This document shows, piece by piece, positions 13,125 to 41,625 of a stretch of 64,000 bases of DNA. Each line of letters starts with the position of its first letter. Position 1 is the first letter of the stretch. Origin of the DNA: Rotaria sp. Silwood1. Its lineage: Eukaryota > Rotifera > Eurotatoria > Philodinida > Philodinidae. The notes under the pieces were generated by a model. It did not search any database and was not told the origin of the DNA. It saw only the letters and a program-made list of their open reading frames with translations. Both the position numbers and the translations under genes were made by a program. The stretch spans positions 124,001-188,000 of the forward strand of contig CAJNOP010000128.1 of NCBI GenBank assembly GCA_905250075.1, in the 5' to 3' direction.

Positions 13125-15186
13125 TTAAGAAGATTTCATTCGATTTGGTGGTACCCATCCTCCCATAGCTTGTTCAATTTCTTGTGCAACAGCTAAACAT
13201 AATTTATCATGACCTCGACCAGCAATACATTGCATACCTAATGGTAAATGTTGACTATCTAATCCTAATGGACATTGTGTTGATGGTAAACCTAATGCAT
13301 TAATTATACCACAATAAATATAATCAAATGTATTCATAATTAATGGCCAACCATGAACTGGTGCTGATTGTGGAAATGTTGGAAATAATAAAATTCCATC
13401 ATTACCTAATAATACTTGAATTTCATCAAAAAATTTATGTGCTAATCTATGAAAACGTTTATTATATTTATTTGGTAATGCTTCTAATATAAGAAGACCT
13501 ATAGCTGGTAATGTATGTGTTGAACGAAATAAAAATTTTTTTAATAATTCATGATAACCATTTACATATGATGTATTATTACAAAGTGATAATGAAAAAT
13601 CACGTGATGATAATTCACCATCAACCATCATTGCTGACCAAAGTGATACAGCATAACGAAGACGATTTAATCGTAAACGTGGTATATGAATTTTATATTT
13701 GTCTTCAAAATGTTCAACTACCTATTTATTATAATACATATTATTATATATAGATTTCTTTTTTTTTGTTTATATAACTTACTCGACGATGAGCTAATTT
13801 TTGTTCTTCATCAATTTTATTAACAAAATAAGCATCCATTTCATCAATATAAAAATAACGTAATTTACTTAAATCAACCTTTAATAAAAGAAACAAAAAA
13901 AAAAATATTATCGATCTAATTCTTTATGAAACTCTAATCAATTGTTTAGATTTTTGAATATTCATTTTAATAAAATAATAGATTTTATTGCATACTATTT
14001 TCGATCTCGATTAACTCGGAAATAATCCTATTGATTTGTAGCAAATCAATATAATATAGATCACTTCGCTGCATAGTATACATAATAACTTAAAGACGTT
14101 TGTTGCTCGATCTTACCGAAGTATCAATATCTACGAATTTGTTGACATTTTCGGAACCTGCCAATACTTTAAGCATTGGTTGTAAATCACATGCATAACG
14201 ACACATTGGTCCTGTTGCTAATAGATATTTTTGATGATGATCTTTATGTGGAGGATATTGTCCCTCGTTAGGAACAATATCTATTCAAAATAAATAGAAA
14301 ATTTTTATTATTTTTTAATTAACTTAGAATTTTTTGTTTTATACCAGGTGATGGTTTATGTCCAAATATTCCATTCATAAATGAAGGTAATCGAATACTT
14401 CCACCAACATCAGCACCAATAGCAAATGGTACACCAGCTGCTCCAACAATACAGCCAGCACCACCTGAACTACCTCCAACAATTCTTGTTAAATCATATG
14501 GATTATTCGTTGTACCATAAAGAGAATTTCGTCTAAAATAATTTAGATAATTAAGTTTTTTTTTTGTTTTTTGGTAAGTAAACCTACGATTCAAACCACA
14601 TACAACCTTCACTAACATTTGTATTACATAAAAGAATAGCACCTGATTTTAACATATTTTCTACGGATGCTGCTGTTTCAGTTGATATAAAATTTTTTCT
14701 TGCAACAATTCCAGTTGAATTATGAAAACCAGGAAATTGCATTGATTCTTTAATAGCAAATGGAACACCAAGAAATGGAACTCGTTCTTCGCTCCATTGA
14801 TCAGATAATGGTTTTCCATTATCTAACATTTCATCTATATTTCGTGCTTCATTTAATGCTTGTTCAAATCGTTCATCAATATAAACATTTACATAAGGTT
14901 GTATAGCTTTTATTCGATCAATATAAGCACGAACAACTTCATAAGCTGTTATCTAATAAATAAAATTTATTTTTTTTTTATTTATTTATTTTTATTAAAT
15001 TACTTGTCGTTGTCGAATACGTTTAGCAATAACAGTTGCTGGTTGAAGTAATATTTGATTTGTTATAGGTGGTAATTTAAATTTTTGATTTCCATATATT
15101 AAACGAAAACCAAGACGAATCCATATTGATAAAAAACTACGAATTATCCACAAAATAAAATTAATAAATTTCAATGTTTTATCCAT
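13125..15186 (-). CDS. FAAH2: fatty-acid amide hydrolase 2-like amidase (530 aa)
   Basis: Amidase-signature serine hydrolase, expected to hydrolyse fatty-acid amides such as anandamide or oleamide at internal membranes or lipid droplets. Six exons join in frame: 15186-15004, 14952-14588, 14532-14345, 14280-14117, 13878-13783 and 13721-13125 (1593 nt). Length equals human FAAH2 (about 532 aa). An N-terminal hydrophobic anchor lies at residues about 5-30. The Ser-cisSer-Lys triad is intact: Lys129 in GVPFAIKES, cis-Ser204 in VGGSSGGAG, nucleophile Ser228 in GADVGGSIR; the 24-residue spacing between the serines matches FAAH. Other family landmarks are NPYDL, FGHKPSPG, TGPMCRYA and, near the end, GLPSTQCPLGL and LPLG. 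I chose the ATG at 15186 because the open frame beyond it has no further ATG. The gene is complete and probably functional. Confidence 0.95.
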
Positions 15187-18100
15187 TGCACAACAAAACA
15201 ATAATATCAACTAATTCAAAAGAAAAAAACAGAAGAACAACAGAGTAGTAAAGATAGAGAGAGATGATTTATCAGTTTTGAATGGTCACGTTTTAAACCA
15301 ATGTTATTTATTCACATAAACACATCGAGACATTAGATAATAGACAGATATAAGTAAAAAAATGTTTCACCTGTTGATAATCAAAATAAAAAAAAAAAAC
15401 ACCACAACATTAAATTTTTACTTTTCATTCTTGTTTAGTTTTATACAATGAAAAAATAAATTATAACATTTCAAGTTAAGTAGACAAATCGTTGCGCAAT
15501 ATAGAAACGTATATACAGAGTGTCGCAAAAATCCTTTCCTAAAAATTTTGTTCATATAAGTTTATCGTTTGATTTAATTTAATGCACTATTTTTTTGTTA
15601 TCATAGGTAAATACTCTAAGTTTTTATTTATATAAGAAAACTTCAAAAACACTCTTCACAGTTTTTATTTCTAACTGAAATACAAAAAAAATTTGAATCC
15701 TTATCTTTTAATTGCTTTATTTTCTTGTATGTCATGAACCCGTGGACTCTGCATTGCTTAATAAACATATAGTCACCATATTTGGATTCAAAATGATCAG
15801 TGTACTACTTCGAAGCTGTAATTCACTCACGGTATGATATGAAGTTTGAAATAAACTGAATGTTGAATCATTTTTTGATGATTCAATAATTGATCAATAA
15901 AATAAAATCGACATGCTTCAAAGTTTCTTTCAATTGATTTTATAGAAGAAAAAAAAAGAGTTACTATAAGAGTGATTGTTCAGCACAATATGGCATTAGT
16001 ATATCGCGCGAAGACAATTCTCAATAGTTTGATTGATAAATTTGATAATCAATGATTTTGAATAGATAAATTGATTTATCGTTAGACTTAATATCATTGA
16101 ATTTCTTTTTATGAAAGTCTATTAAGACAAATATGGATGAAAATGATTATTAAAAGATCAGAATAATTCAAAGAATTGAAGCTAATTAAAAACGAATTAT
16201 TGTATGATGTTTTTCTACATATAGAAAAAAAAGCAAAACTTTTGCATTTTGGTTAAAGATGAATGCTTTGAAAAATTAAAAAAAAACTCGGTATATGAAC
16301 CTCCTCATCATCAAAAAAAAACTTAGTTAATAAAATTCAATCGAATAGTAATGACATCCAGAAAAACTTCTGAAGCATTCTATACATACAGGCTTTTCAT
16401 TCCGGATGAGGGATTTAATTTATTTGAATTTTATCGAATTAAATAATTATTACACTAGTGGATTATATATGATTAGTATGAGTTATCAACTATTTAAATT
16501 AGGGATGAGCGGTGTCAGTGATAACACCGAAAAAACCGTCACTTTTGTCACCGACAGTGCGCACTGATAGGTTCAGTGCCACTGATCACTGGAACACTGA
16601 TGACCAGTGTATCACGGATCACTAATGCACTGATACTATCGGCGTCACTGGTACTTCAGGCACACTGACATAGTGTAATTAATTGTTACATAATACTGCA
16701 AGACATGTGCTGTAAATAAAAAAGAATGATCATAAACTAGATGTATGTATCTTTTCCATCCATGTCTCAGTGAAGTACCAGTGACGTCGATGGTATCAGT
16801 GTTTCAGTGATCAGTGGCACTGAGCGTCACTGTCGGTGTCCAATGATGTTCAGTAAACGCACACCGCGCATGCCTAATTTAAGTTGCTGTATTAGAGAAG
16901 ATATTTTTGTTTGAAATATTCTATAGCTAAGAAAATTTTTAATTATATTCTACTCCTATAATCGATAATTGAATGTTTATGATGTTCTTTATAATAAAAT
17001 CTATATATTTATTAAATTTCAAGTTTGAAAATATAATGAACTACATGAAATTAAAACGAAAGACTTTTGTCTCTTGATTTTCATACTTTAAAACCAATTG
17101 TAGCTTACTATGTTGTCTTATATATTGAAATTGACTAATTAAAAATGATTGTTGTTTGATTAATTTATCATTGTTTTGAAGCTCTGAACTACTAAAGACA
17201 AAATGAAATATTAACTATATAAACTCTAACTGAAGAAATTTTCATTTTCATGCATGTTTCTAAATTAAAATATTTTCATAAGACTAATTATTAATCGGTA
17301 TTGATCTAATGCATTGCAATATATAAAAAGTATTATCTGTAGTGAAAGAGAATTTTAATGATTAAAATATCGATTAATTCTTCTCTTGTTTTCTTATATT
17401 TGTCGAATGATTAGAAATGTTCTATACGTAGTTATTGGTTTTTCATTCATAATACAAAGAAAAGAATTAGAGAGATCATTTTTATGATCTTGTATCTTGT
17501 TTGATTAATATCTAGTCTTTACATCGTACATAAATATTTATTGTTTCTATATGATGATCAATAGATCGATTTTCTTTTGCGTATGTGAGACAATGATTTG
17601 AATAACTCAATATTTTAGACTCCATATTTTATAATTAATTTATTCCCATTGATTCATCTGTTTTCAACATGGATATAAAACTGTGATCGATCGCAAGAAG
17701 ACGATTATATTTCAAGAATTTCTTTAATTGATAATACAATAGAAGCATATAAAAAGATTAGATGATAGCTATTATTTTATTGATTCGCATTTTCTTTCAT
17801 TGCCGTGCTCAATCTTGGTAGAAAAGATTTTAGTGAATTTCTTTTCTTAACATTAAAATATTTATATTGATAATCGTGATGGTATAAAAGTTAGTTATGT
17901 ACAGTGCAATGTTCCTCTTCCAATCATGGAATTGAAAACTTTTCTTATATTTTGTTATAAAAGATATCTAAAGAAATTGCCTCAAATTAAGTGTTTCGAA
18001 CCAATTCTAAATCTATTGATGATACGTAATTAAAAGATACGATCAATATTTATGTATCATGCTATACTACCTTGGTTTATTCCATAGACTATGATCAATA

Positions 18101-18349
18101 ATATCTCATATTGTTTATAATTTTCATATACATAATGTATTCATAGCTGTGCCATCTGCTACCCACACGAAGACAAAGATCAAAACCTAAAACTGACAAC
18201 CAAGTTTTATTCGACTAACATTCATTGCCTTCTTTTTTTTTTTGTTGAAAATGTCATTCCGCCTACTACTTATTAAAACAATATGGAAATATAATATTTT
18301 CTTTTGATAAAAAACATTTCTTATTTTCTACTTTCTTGACAATTCAACA
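15187..18349. other. intergenic region between divergent amidase and ferlin genes
   Basis: About 3.2 kb holding both promoters. Apart from the foldback element at 16498-16878 it is plain AT-rich DNA without convincing exons. Confidence 0.5.
16498..16878. mobile_element. foldback element with CAGTG-rich arms, flanked by TTAA
   Basis: A 381-bp palindromic element. The left arm begins ATTAGGGATGAGCGGTGT; the right arm ends ACACCGCGCATGCCTAAT. The arms stay complementary for well over 100 bp and are built from repeated CAGTG/CACTG words (for example CAGTGCCACTGATCACTG). TTAA sits at both flanks (16494-16497 and 16879-16882), which would fit a TTAA target-site duplication of the piggyBac kind, although the tips are not classical piggyBac. 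No coding capacity. Confidence 0.8.
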
Positions 18350-32767
<14,418 letters not shown>

Positions 32768-32801
32768 TTAAATATTTATTATAAAAATTGTTTGTTTTTT
32801 T

Positions 32802-33346
32802 TTAACCAGTTCTATCAACCAATAAATTTTTATCATCAAGTAATAAATTTTGAACTCTACGTCTTTCAATTTGTGTTAATGAATCTTTTGTTTGTCCACT
32901 TGCTAATATACTTGTTGTACGTGGTGATGAATGTAATGATGATGATACTTTTTCTTTTTGTAATGATGATGTATTTGACATAAATGCTTCAAAACGAAGT
33001 GCACTTAATGCATTTGGCTGAAAGGCGATTATTTGATCAATTTCATTACGATGAGATTTAGCAAAACGAAGACGAGTTGCTCGAATTCTTTTATTAAAAA
33101 AAGGACTAGCAGAATTTAATAAACAAGTGAATCTTACCGATTTCTTGCTTCAGCAGCTTTCAGCTCACCGATGACAATAGCATATTGTCGAGCCATATAG
33201 GCTTCTTGGTCTAATTCGGCTTTTGTTTTTTTCTTTGTAACAAAAGATTTATCATCAGTTATAGATGTTTTACTTGGACGCCTTTCAGCTTCTTGTTCCG
33301 CCATTCTTAGTTGTTGATTATGATGAAGAATATCAATATCATCCAT
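32802..33346 (-). CDS. small unrecognised charged protein (164 aa)
   Basis: Two exons join in frame: 33346-33138 and 33087-32802 (209+286 nt), with a 50-bp intron (GTAAGA...AAAAG). The first in-frame ATG is at 33346; a TGA lies shortly upstream. The protein is charged and probably mostly helical, rich in Glu, Arg and Ala in the first half (AELDQEAYMARQYAIVIGEL), with a Ser/Thr-rich second half. No signal peptide, membrane segment or known domain is visible. Its stop is only 34 bp from the ferlin stop, so the convergent 3' UTRs must overlap. Start divergent from the gene at 33595. Confidence 0.75.
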
Positions 33347-33594
33347 CGAACGATACTTTTTCCATAACAACCATCACGGATGAATCATTCATAATACAAA
33401 AAAAACAATTTCAAATATTTTAAATGAACATTTCGACTTGAATATGTATAGAAAAATGATCAAATAATGTTAATAAAAACAATAAAAAATTAATTTTCAT
33501 AGATGACGCATTAACTTCTAAACTGATTGGTTCTTCCTAAACTCACTAAATTGAGATGTTGTTTTTGTTTTTTTCATTCATAAATATATACAAA
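33347..33594. promoter_or_regulatory. short bidirectional promoter region
   Basis: About 250 bp separate two divergent start codons (33346 minus, 33595 plus), so both promoters must fit here unless there are distant 5' exons. No clear TATA box or initiator stands out from the AT-rich background. Confidence 0.4.
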
Positions 33595-33858
33595 ATGAAA
33601 TTAAGTCTTATCCGTTTTGGTGGTGGTGATGCTGAAGTTCCAGTACATATTCGAGAAAAAATATCTACAAATTGGTATATTCGTCATTTTAATTCATATA
33701 CAACTCGTGGTCGAGCTAATTCAGTAATGGGTGTTATTGGTGGTTGGATACTTTTTGGTTATACTATGACAAAATGGTCTCAGTTACGTAAAGCTAAAAA
33801 TTTAGCTTCAATTCCAACAACACATACATCATCAACTAAAAAGAGTACTCATCATTAA
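33595..33858 (+). CDS. small single-span membrane protein, possibly mitochondrial ATP synthase subunit f
   Basis: An intronless 87-codon frame (ATG at 33595; an in-frame upstream ATG at 33556 would add a T-rich-coded hydrophobic stretch that looks like 5' UTR). The layout is a polar N-terminal part, an aromatic stretch (NWYIRHFNSYTTRGRA), one hydrophobic helix (MGVIGGWILFGYTM) and a short basic tail. This order recalls F1Fo ATP synthase subunit f, in which an aromatic/basic segment precedes a single transmembrane helix and a short Lys/Arg-rich end. The match is by pattern only; another small inner-membrane subunit is possible. Confidence 0.6.
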   Translation: MKLSLIRFGGGDAEVPVHIREKISTNWYIRHFNSYTTRGRANSVMGVIGGWILFGYTMTKWSQLRKAKNLASIPTTHTSSTKKSTHH

Positions 33859-36800
33859 AATTAGTATTTTTTTTGTTTTTGCTTAAAATTTGTTATGTTA
33901 GTAAACATTCATAGAAATAGTTACTATTTTTCCGTCTTTTTTGTATTCAAATATATTACAAAAAAAAATAAAGTAAGAACATTATTTCTTAATACGAATT
34001 AATTATGTTAATCTAAAGTGTTCGGAAAAAAAAATAATACGTATCTTAAGACTTTTAATTATTCGCTGATAATGTTTTTAAATATTCCGTGAAAATGAAT
34101 AATTTTTTAACTTTTCAGAAAAGTCTATTTGTTTTATATTAAAATCAATTAATATCTTAGAAATTAGCGTTAAAGTCAACATAGTTATATAAATGTTTCA
34201 AATGATTAGTGTGTTTTATCTAGTATGAGAGAGCTGAAAGAGCTGCATCCTTTGAACATTTGTTTAACCTTCCAGGAGTTTGTAGTTAGTATATCACGTA
34301 CTATGTATTTGTGCTTTTAAAAATAGATATTTGCTATTACAGATTTTAAAATTATCTCTCTAAAAGAAAAAGACAAAGTAAATAAGTAACTGTCAATAGC
34401 TTTAATGTATCTTACAAACATCTCAAAATTTTAAACATTTGATTACATATGACTATTCAAATTTCTTGAAGGTTGTGAGAAAAGAATGATAATCGAATGT
34501 TTTCTATGATTAATTAATAAAATTTGTCTAAATACAGAATAGATTCATTTAAAACCACTAGCACAAAAAAATCAATTGTGCTAGAATTATAAAATTGACC
34601 AATAATTGAACTTTCGATTTATAAATTAACTGAAATTTATACTATTTTACTAAACTGAAAGTTCATTAACAACTATTCTCATTCATTCCAAATGAACAAC
34701 AAGAGGTTTCTATTTATAATTCTTTTCTATGTTCAATATTCATATTTGATCATACGTAGATGCATTATGAAGCTGAAAAAATAATGATGCATATCTATGA
34801 AGATAACTATTATGATATTGGATAGCTTGAATAAAACTAGGCAATCATTTTTGTTTTGCCGATATATCAAAAAGAAAAAAAGGAGCAATATTTCAGATTG
34901 TGAATATGATTCTTTATTTAGAAATAGAATTATTTGTACAAAAATATCTACATTTGCTTATGTTGATATTTGATGCATTCTTTTTTTTTTGTTTAAGTAT
35001 ATAAGGGGTATTTGTTCTGCTCTTGAAATCTTTGATGGTAACTTCATTTTTTAGCCATCCAAATGTAAAGAATTATTTGTTTGACAGCTGCATATAGTAA
35101 ATGTCTAATGTCATTAGATGCATCTTGATCTCAAAGATGTTCTTCAACCTAATTTTGTGATTCTTTCACTCGTACATTCTCTTTTTTGTTCTTGGTATTT
35201 TACATTAAGATTTTGTTTCATATCAACAAAAATGTTTTTCTTTTGCTGAAGTCTATCATCAAAAGCATTCATTTTGTCGTTAGCTAAAGGATATAATCTA
35301 GAATGCGGCACACATCATAACATTCTTGTCGATATAAATTCTATTGATAAAAAATGACACATAGATCATGATGCATTTTAACAATGTCGAACTGACCATA
35401 TATATTTATTTGTTCAATTCATCAAGCAATATTTAAGAATAAAACGAAATTCAAATGTATGTGCATTTGAAAATGATCAACAAAAAAAACAAACTATGTG
35501 TAATATTCAATCAAAAAAGAAAAACATTGCTATTCTATTGAGAATAGTTTTTTTTTTCTTCAGATAATATCTCCTTTGTAATTATATTAAAGTATGTATA
35601 TCGTTAAATTACGATTCAACAATTTCGAAATGAAAAAAAATTGACGTACATTTCTATGTAAATACTCAAGGGTATAAGACAAAATAATTCTATTGTATTT
35701 GTCAGCATAATAAACTGTTCTATTGAAAAAGTAGAGTAAGTATATAAAATTCAAAACGCAATATTGATTCATCACCATAGTACCCAACTTCCGATACATG
35801 TGACTTATTATATCTACGCAATTATAGGGTTGTCTTTCGATTGAACCAATTAGAAGATTTAAAATTACATTTCTCAAGAATAAAAAAAACATAGTGCTAA
35901 GTGAACTTTCCTAACTATATATTGTAAGTTAAATAATATTAATATATTTAATTATAAGATTATCTTGACATAAAAGATGTTCGTAGTAATGAAATATTTC
36001 CTCTAAGAGAAAATTTGCGTAGGCTATAGAATAAAAGTCTTTTCATATTTTTGTAATCAACATATATAGTATAGTTCTTTCATGTTTTTTATGATATCTA
36101 CTTCATCTTATTTTCTTATTATAACATTTGCAAAAAAAATATTGATTCGTGCCAATTAGGAAATACTTTTGTTCATTAATTAATTTCAAGTATTTCTAAA
36201 AGGATACTCAAAGTGAATCTGAATATTCTAATGCGTCTTCTTGTCTTTTTTTTTTGGTTAATTGGTAGTTTTTCTATTGAAAGATAAATGCTTGTAAGGG
36301 TTTGTTGTTTTGAAGAAAAAAATAAATAAATAACTATTTGTTGTGAATGATTTCATAGGGATTTATGATAATATATATATATAATTTCATTTGTTTTCGA
36401 GAACAATTTCTTAATAAAATATTTATTGATTAATGCATAATTGAACAAAAGATTTTAATTTTGAAGATAACCTTTTTGTTTAATTGTAGAATTGAATCGT
36501 AAAAAGTAACTACTAGATATAATAACACGATTAACCTCTTTCACGCAGTATATGAATAAAAAAACAAATGTATCTATTGGGAATATTATCTCTAGAGATC
36601 AGAGTAAAATATATTTACTATTATTATTATCATACAATGGACAGTAAGATTTGATAATTCTAGTGGAAAAAAAGTAAAAGAAGACATGCAATGTGTAAAG
36701 ATTTTTTTTTTTCAACAAGTAGAATTAATTATATTGTCTTGATAGAACAGCTTAGTTCTATAGGATTAAGATTATCGTGATATTAACAAATTTATTATCA

Positions 36801-39800
36801 AGTTAAATTTAATTAATAAATTGACACGATATTTTACTAAATATTTTTTTTGTTTTTCAATATTTAGAAAAATAAAATCTTCCATTCAATTGTATGGAAT
36901 CACAAATCATATTATAGTACTATTTTGATGATAGAATTAACTGACAATATACTTCTTGACTAAAGAAATAACTGATTTACCCGTTTCTTTTTTAAAGCAG
37001 ATAGTCTTTTTCTTAAGTGTGCTACATCGAAATTCAAACATTTTTTGTAGAATACATTCGAACTTATGACATATGATTATTCTATTAAAATTGTATTAAA
37101 AGATTTTTAATTTTGAAATTCATTTTATATAGATAAATAAAATTTTAATAAAAAAAAAAAAGAAATGTTTACTTCAATATATAAGATCATCGAACATTAT
37201 AATTGTTCTTTTGATGACTGACATAGTTTTTGATAAGCTCTTTATCTCGTGACAAACTCATTTATCTCTTTTTTTTGTTTTTGCAAAACTTACAGAACAT
37301 TTTTTGTTTTCAATGAGATATATTTGTTAGTCAAGTTTTAGATTAAAAAAATATTTCAATTCGATTTCTTTGAAAGAAAAATTCATTAGAATAATCATCA
37401 ATCAAGAATAGTATAATAGAAATGAAAGTTATTTTTGTACAAATTTCTTAACTTCAATATCATTTGTTTATAGTAGAAATATAAGCTGCTGAAATGACAA
37501 GGGTGAATCAGTGTGAACGATTCTCTTACAAGCTTAACAAAATTAATCAATTGGTATATAAATAATAAAATATATTGATGAGCTTTGCAAAAGCAAAAAA
37601 TACGCTAGTTATAATAAGATATTGCGTTTGTCTATTTGACCTTGTTATAAACACACACACGTATACCCATATATTTCTTCTTTTTTTTTTTTTTTATCAT
37701 TGTATATGGATCAATATATTTGTCTTATAATCCGATATTTCTTCTCGATTAAGAAAAAGAAATTATTTCTATTGAAAATATTTGATAAAATCAAATGAAA
37801 TGTTTTGTATTACGAGAGATAATATGTTATACATCTGTTGTTGAACGCTTCCATATGAAAAAAATACAATAATAAATGATTGTGTGATTGATTGAGTTCT
37901 ATGATAATCATTCGATCTATTGCTTAAATCAAATGAATAAAAAAGACAGAAATATAAAAATATGATATATATATATATATATATATATGTCGTAAGATAA
38001 ATTTTAGATATGAAAATTCTATCAGATTTCTTTCCACTTTTCTATTAACATTAATTGTAATACGATTTTTCTTGATGACTAAGAAGAAAAAATTTTGTTG
38101 TCTTGAACTGCGATGGTTTATATTTCTATTTTGTTTTCTTGGTAATGATGTCTATCTTGGGTCATATAGATGTATCAAAGAATTTCTATTTGTTGGTAAA
38201 ATGATACCTTCGAGAATGCTAAGACAACGAACGACTAACGCTTCAGAGTAATTACACGAGAGAGACAAAACACAATATGCTAGCAATCAAATCTCTTGTG
38301 TACCCGTATATACACTCAAATGAGCAAGTGGGCTGAGTTGCTTTTATTCTTATTTATTATTAAGGTAGTATCATACATCTTTTTTTTTTTTGTTTTTTCT
38401 TTAGTATAGTTTTTCTTCCGTTGTTTGCAGTTCATTGAGCGTAAAACGTGAGTGAATGTCATGGGCTGAAATTTTCATATTTATGATTAATTTTATTAAC
38501 AATACAGGTTCTAACTATCTGAAAAGAGACAAAATAACAGTAAATTTTGCTCTGTTCTGTTTTCTTCTCGTCTACTCATCATTCTTTGCCTCTTTATCGA
38601 ACAAACTGCATTATAGAATGAAAAGAAGCGAGACCAATGAATAGACACAATGATAATCATGATGTAAAACTCTTCTTTTGCTTTTCTTGTTCCTTTCCGA
38701 AAAGCTTCTCAACCACGCTATTCTTCACTTGTACTTCAGTCTATTGACAAAACATAGGCAATACTCAATAACTGTTAGATTTTTTTTTCTTTAATATAAT
38801 TAAAAAAAAAAAAAGGCCATATGAAGAAAAATTATCTTTTTCCTTTTTCAAATCGAAGTAAGTCTTGATTTATATACTTGAAAATAACAAAAAACAAGTC
38901 ATTTCTAAGATTAGTATTACTATTTGATTGATATATTAGCTTAATAGTAATATGTGTGATCTTTTCTTTTCTTTTCGTTCTTTGTTTGTATCTATATTAT
39001 CATATTCATTGTTGTGTATTTTCCAGTTTGTTGACATAACTGTTGCAACGATATTCTTTTCCGAATAAAAATAATAATAATAATAATAATAATCATTATC
39101 ATCATCACAACTACTATCACCAGAAGAAAAAAAAACGAAGAAAAATAAAAAAGAAGAACAAAAAGAAATGTTTGACGATTAGTTCTTCATAGAAAATTAT
39201 TATATAAATGAGAAATATCTGCTAATCATCATTCCACGATCCACACAATTGTGCTTAGATTATCATTAATATTAATTGACTTCAACTAAAAGTATACTGT
39301 TGTTCATATTATGTATTATTCCATTTAATTTTCTTCTTATATCATTATTAAAAAAGAAAAAAGTGATAAAAAAAAACGAGCTCAAACGATTAGTAAACAT
39401 AACAGATATTGTCAACAATACATAAGGTATGTTTTTTAAATATAATAGAAAATAATATCATTAGTTTTCCTTTTTCTTTTTTTGTTAATCTATTCCAAAT
39501 AAAATATAAAAGATCTTTTAGTAGAATAATAAATGAAATCATCTAGAAAATTATATTAAATAAATAATTTTATATCTACAAATTAGATTGAATACGTGAC
39601 AATAGTTTGAGAATCTTTGGCTTTTGTATTATAAATTATAATTTATTAAAGTTAACATGAAATAATTATAACGATCATATTTAATTAAAGGAAATGTTCA
39701 TTTAGTACGTTTATAGTCAAAAAATAGTATAAAGTTATTCGTTATTCAATATCACTAATTTAGTTTCTTTTCGTCATTCTTCTCAAGTGCTCAATTATAA

Positions 39801-41497
39801 AATACACAATCGATGGAAAGACGGCATGATAAGTATGTGTTAAACTGTCAGGCCCAATAAAATTTTGAGAGCATCATATGTGGCAAAGCGATGATGTCAA
39901 GTTCTGGCATAACAATTAGAATAGTCTGTTTTTCTCTTTTTCTTCTTTTTCTTTTAGTTTCAACGTCACTATTACCATCATTGACACGTTCTCCTAATTC
40001 CATTATATAGTATCCAAGTTATTACTATGCAGTTCATTGTGTCTATTCGTTCAAAGATGAATAAAATGGCGTTATGCCCTCGGACAATCTCATTTTGTAG
40101 CATTTTTTTCTTTTGTTAATAGACTATGAGTGTTTTGCATTTCTATCTCTATTTAAAAGACAAAAATTCGTATTACGAATTATCCTCATCGATTATACAC
40201 ATGCTTTAATATATAGATCCTCAAGTGAATTTCTTTTTCTTTTTCTTATCTAACACATTGATAGATTAAAACAACGTAGAAGCTTGCAAACAGCTAAGAA
40301 TTGATCTTGATTAGAAGAAAAAAAAAAGATGCTGATCTATTATTAATGAGAAAAATCATCTGTTGGAAAAATCGTTTTTTTCTATTATATTTTCCCGATA
40401 ATTTACTTCTTTCTTTTTTTTTTTGAACTCATAAGTGAGAACGAGCATATATAACTAACGATTTACTTTGATTCTAAATTGCAGGTGACTATTTTATTTT
40501 TTATTTTATTTCTTTTTTTCATTTTCAGAATATATAAATGTAACAAGAACGTTAGCATCTCAACGACTGTTGTTTACAATGATCTCGACCATTGACTACG
40601 ATTATGAACGTCGGTGACAATCGGTGAACGAAAAAAAAAAAAAAAAAAAGAAGAAGAAAAGTGCTTATCAATTCAATAGTAAGGGAAGAGTGTCGATTGG
40701 AAGTAAAAGAAAAAAATGCTAATATTTGCCTCTCTTCTCGAGCATAAGAGATCGCACAGAAATGCATTGAGAAACAACATGTTCGATTAATGCTCGTTAT
40801 TTCCTGATAAGCATAACATACATTGAACTTACGATTTCTAATAAAATTTCTATTTTTATGCATTTCAATTAGAAAGTAATTTGAGCTTTAATTTATATTG
40901 TGTTTGTTTCGACAGATGTTATTGAAAATAAAAAAAGAAAAAGTAGAATAGAACTATAATCATCAATTGTCAGTCTGTTTAGTACCAAAATTGTTTTTTT
41001 TTTTGTAAGATAAAAGACACAGACTGTTTTACATTAAATATACAATGTGCAGATTTTTATACTTTTCTTTTTTTTTTTTTTTGATGTTGATAATGAAATT
41101 GCTAATTTTATTCGAATGTTTTAATATAAAATAGTTAGCAGATTAAAAAAAAAGAAACATCTGTACATTGAATTATCCAAGAGCTTAAGAAAAACTATGA
41201 GTTATATGAATAGATGGTACAACAACAACAACAAAAAGTATTCATAAAATCATAGAAATAAAGTATAGTTTGACCGGAAATCACTTTCAAACATCCCTTT
41301 TATTTTCTTCTATTGTTTGTTGAGTTATATTCAAGTTGACTTGTTTTTTCTTTGAAAACGAGTTTATGATTCTTCACTATTCTTGAATGAATATAATCGA
41401 TTTTTCTTTAATCTAATGTAAGAAAAATAATTGGTTAAAAATTATTTTTTTAAAAATTTTTTATTTTTTTTTTTTTTTTTGTCATTTAGTTTGTATA
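33859..41497. other. 7.6 kb gene-free AT-rich region upstream of GPCR
   Basis: No exon with convincing composition and splice sites was found on either strand. A minus-strand open frame at 35587-35892 has no domain and no splice partners. Contents are poly-A/T runs, a (TA)n tract near 37964-37988, an ATA/AAT microsatellite near 39067-39095 and CA runs near 37650. Part may be 5' UTR introns or distal regulatory DNA of the GPCR gene at 41498. Confidence 0.5.
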
Positions 41498-41587
41498 ATG
41501 AAATCAAATTTATTAGAATTAGAACGTATTATTCCTGGTGAAAATCTTCTTGGTTTATCACATTCAAATGCAATATTATTTAATTTC

Positions 41588-41625
<38 letters not shown>

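Noticed and set aside
35587..35892. 101-codon minus-strand open frame
   Set aside because: No recognisable domain, weak start context and no flanking exons; composition equals background.
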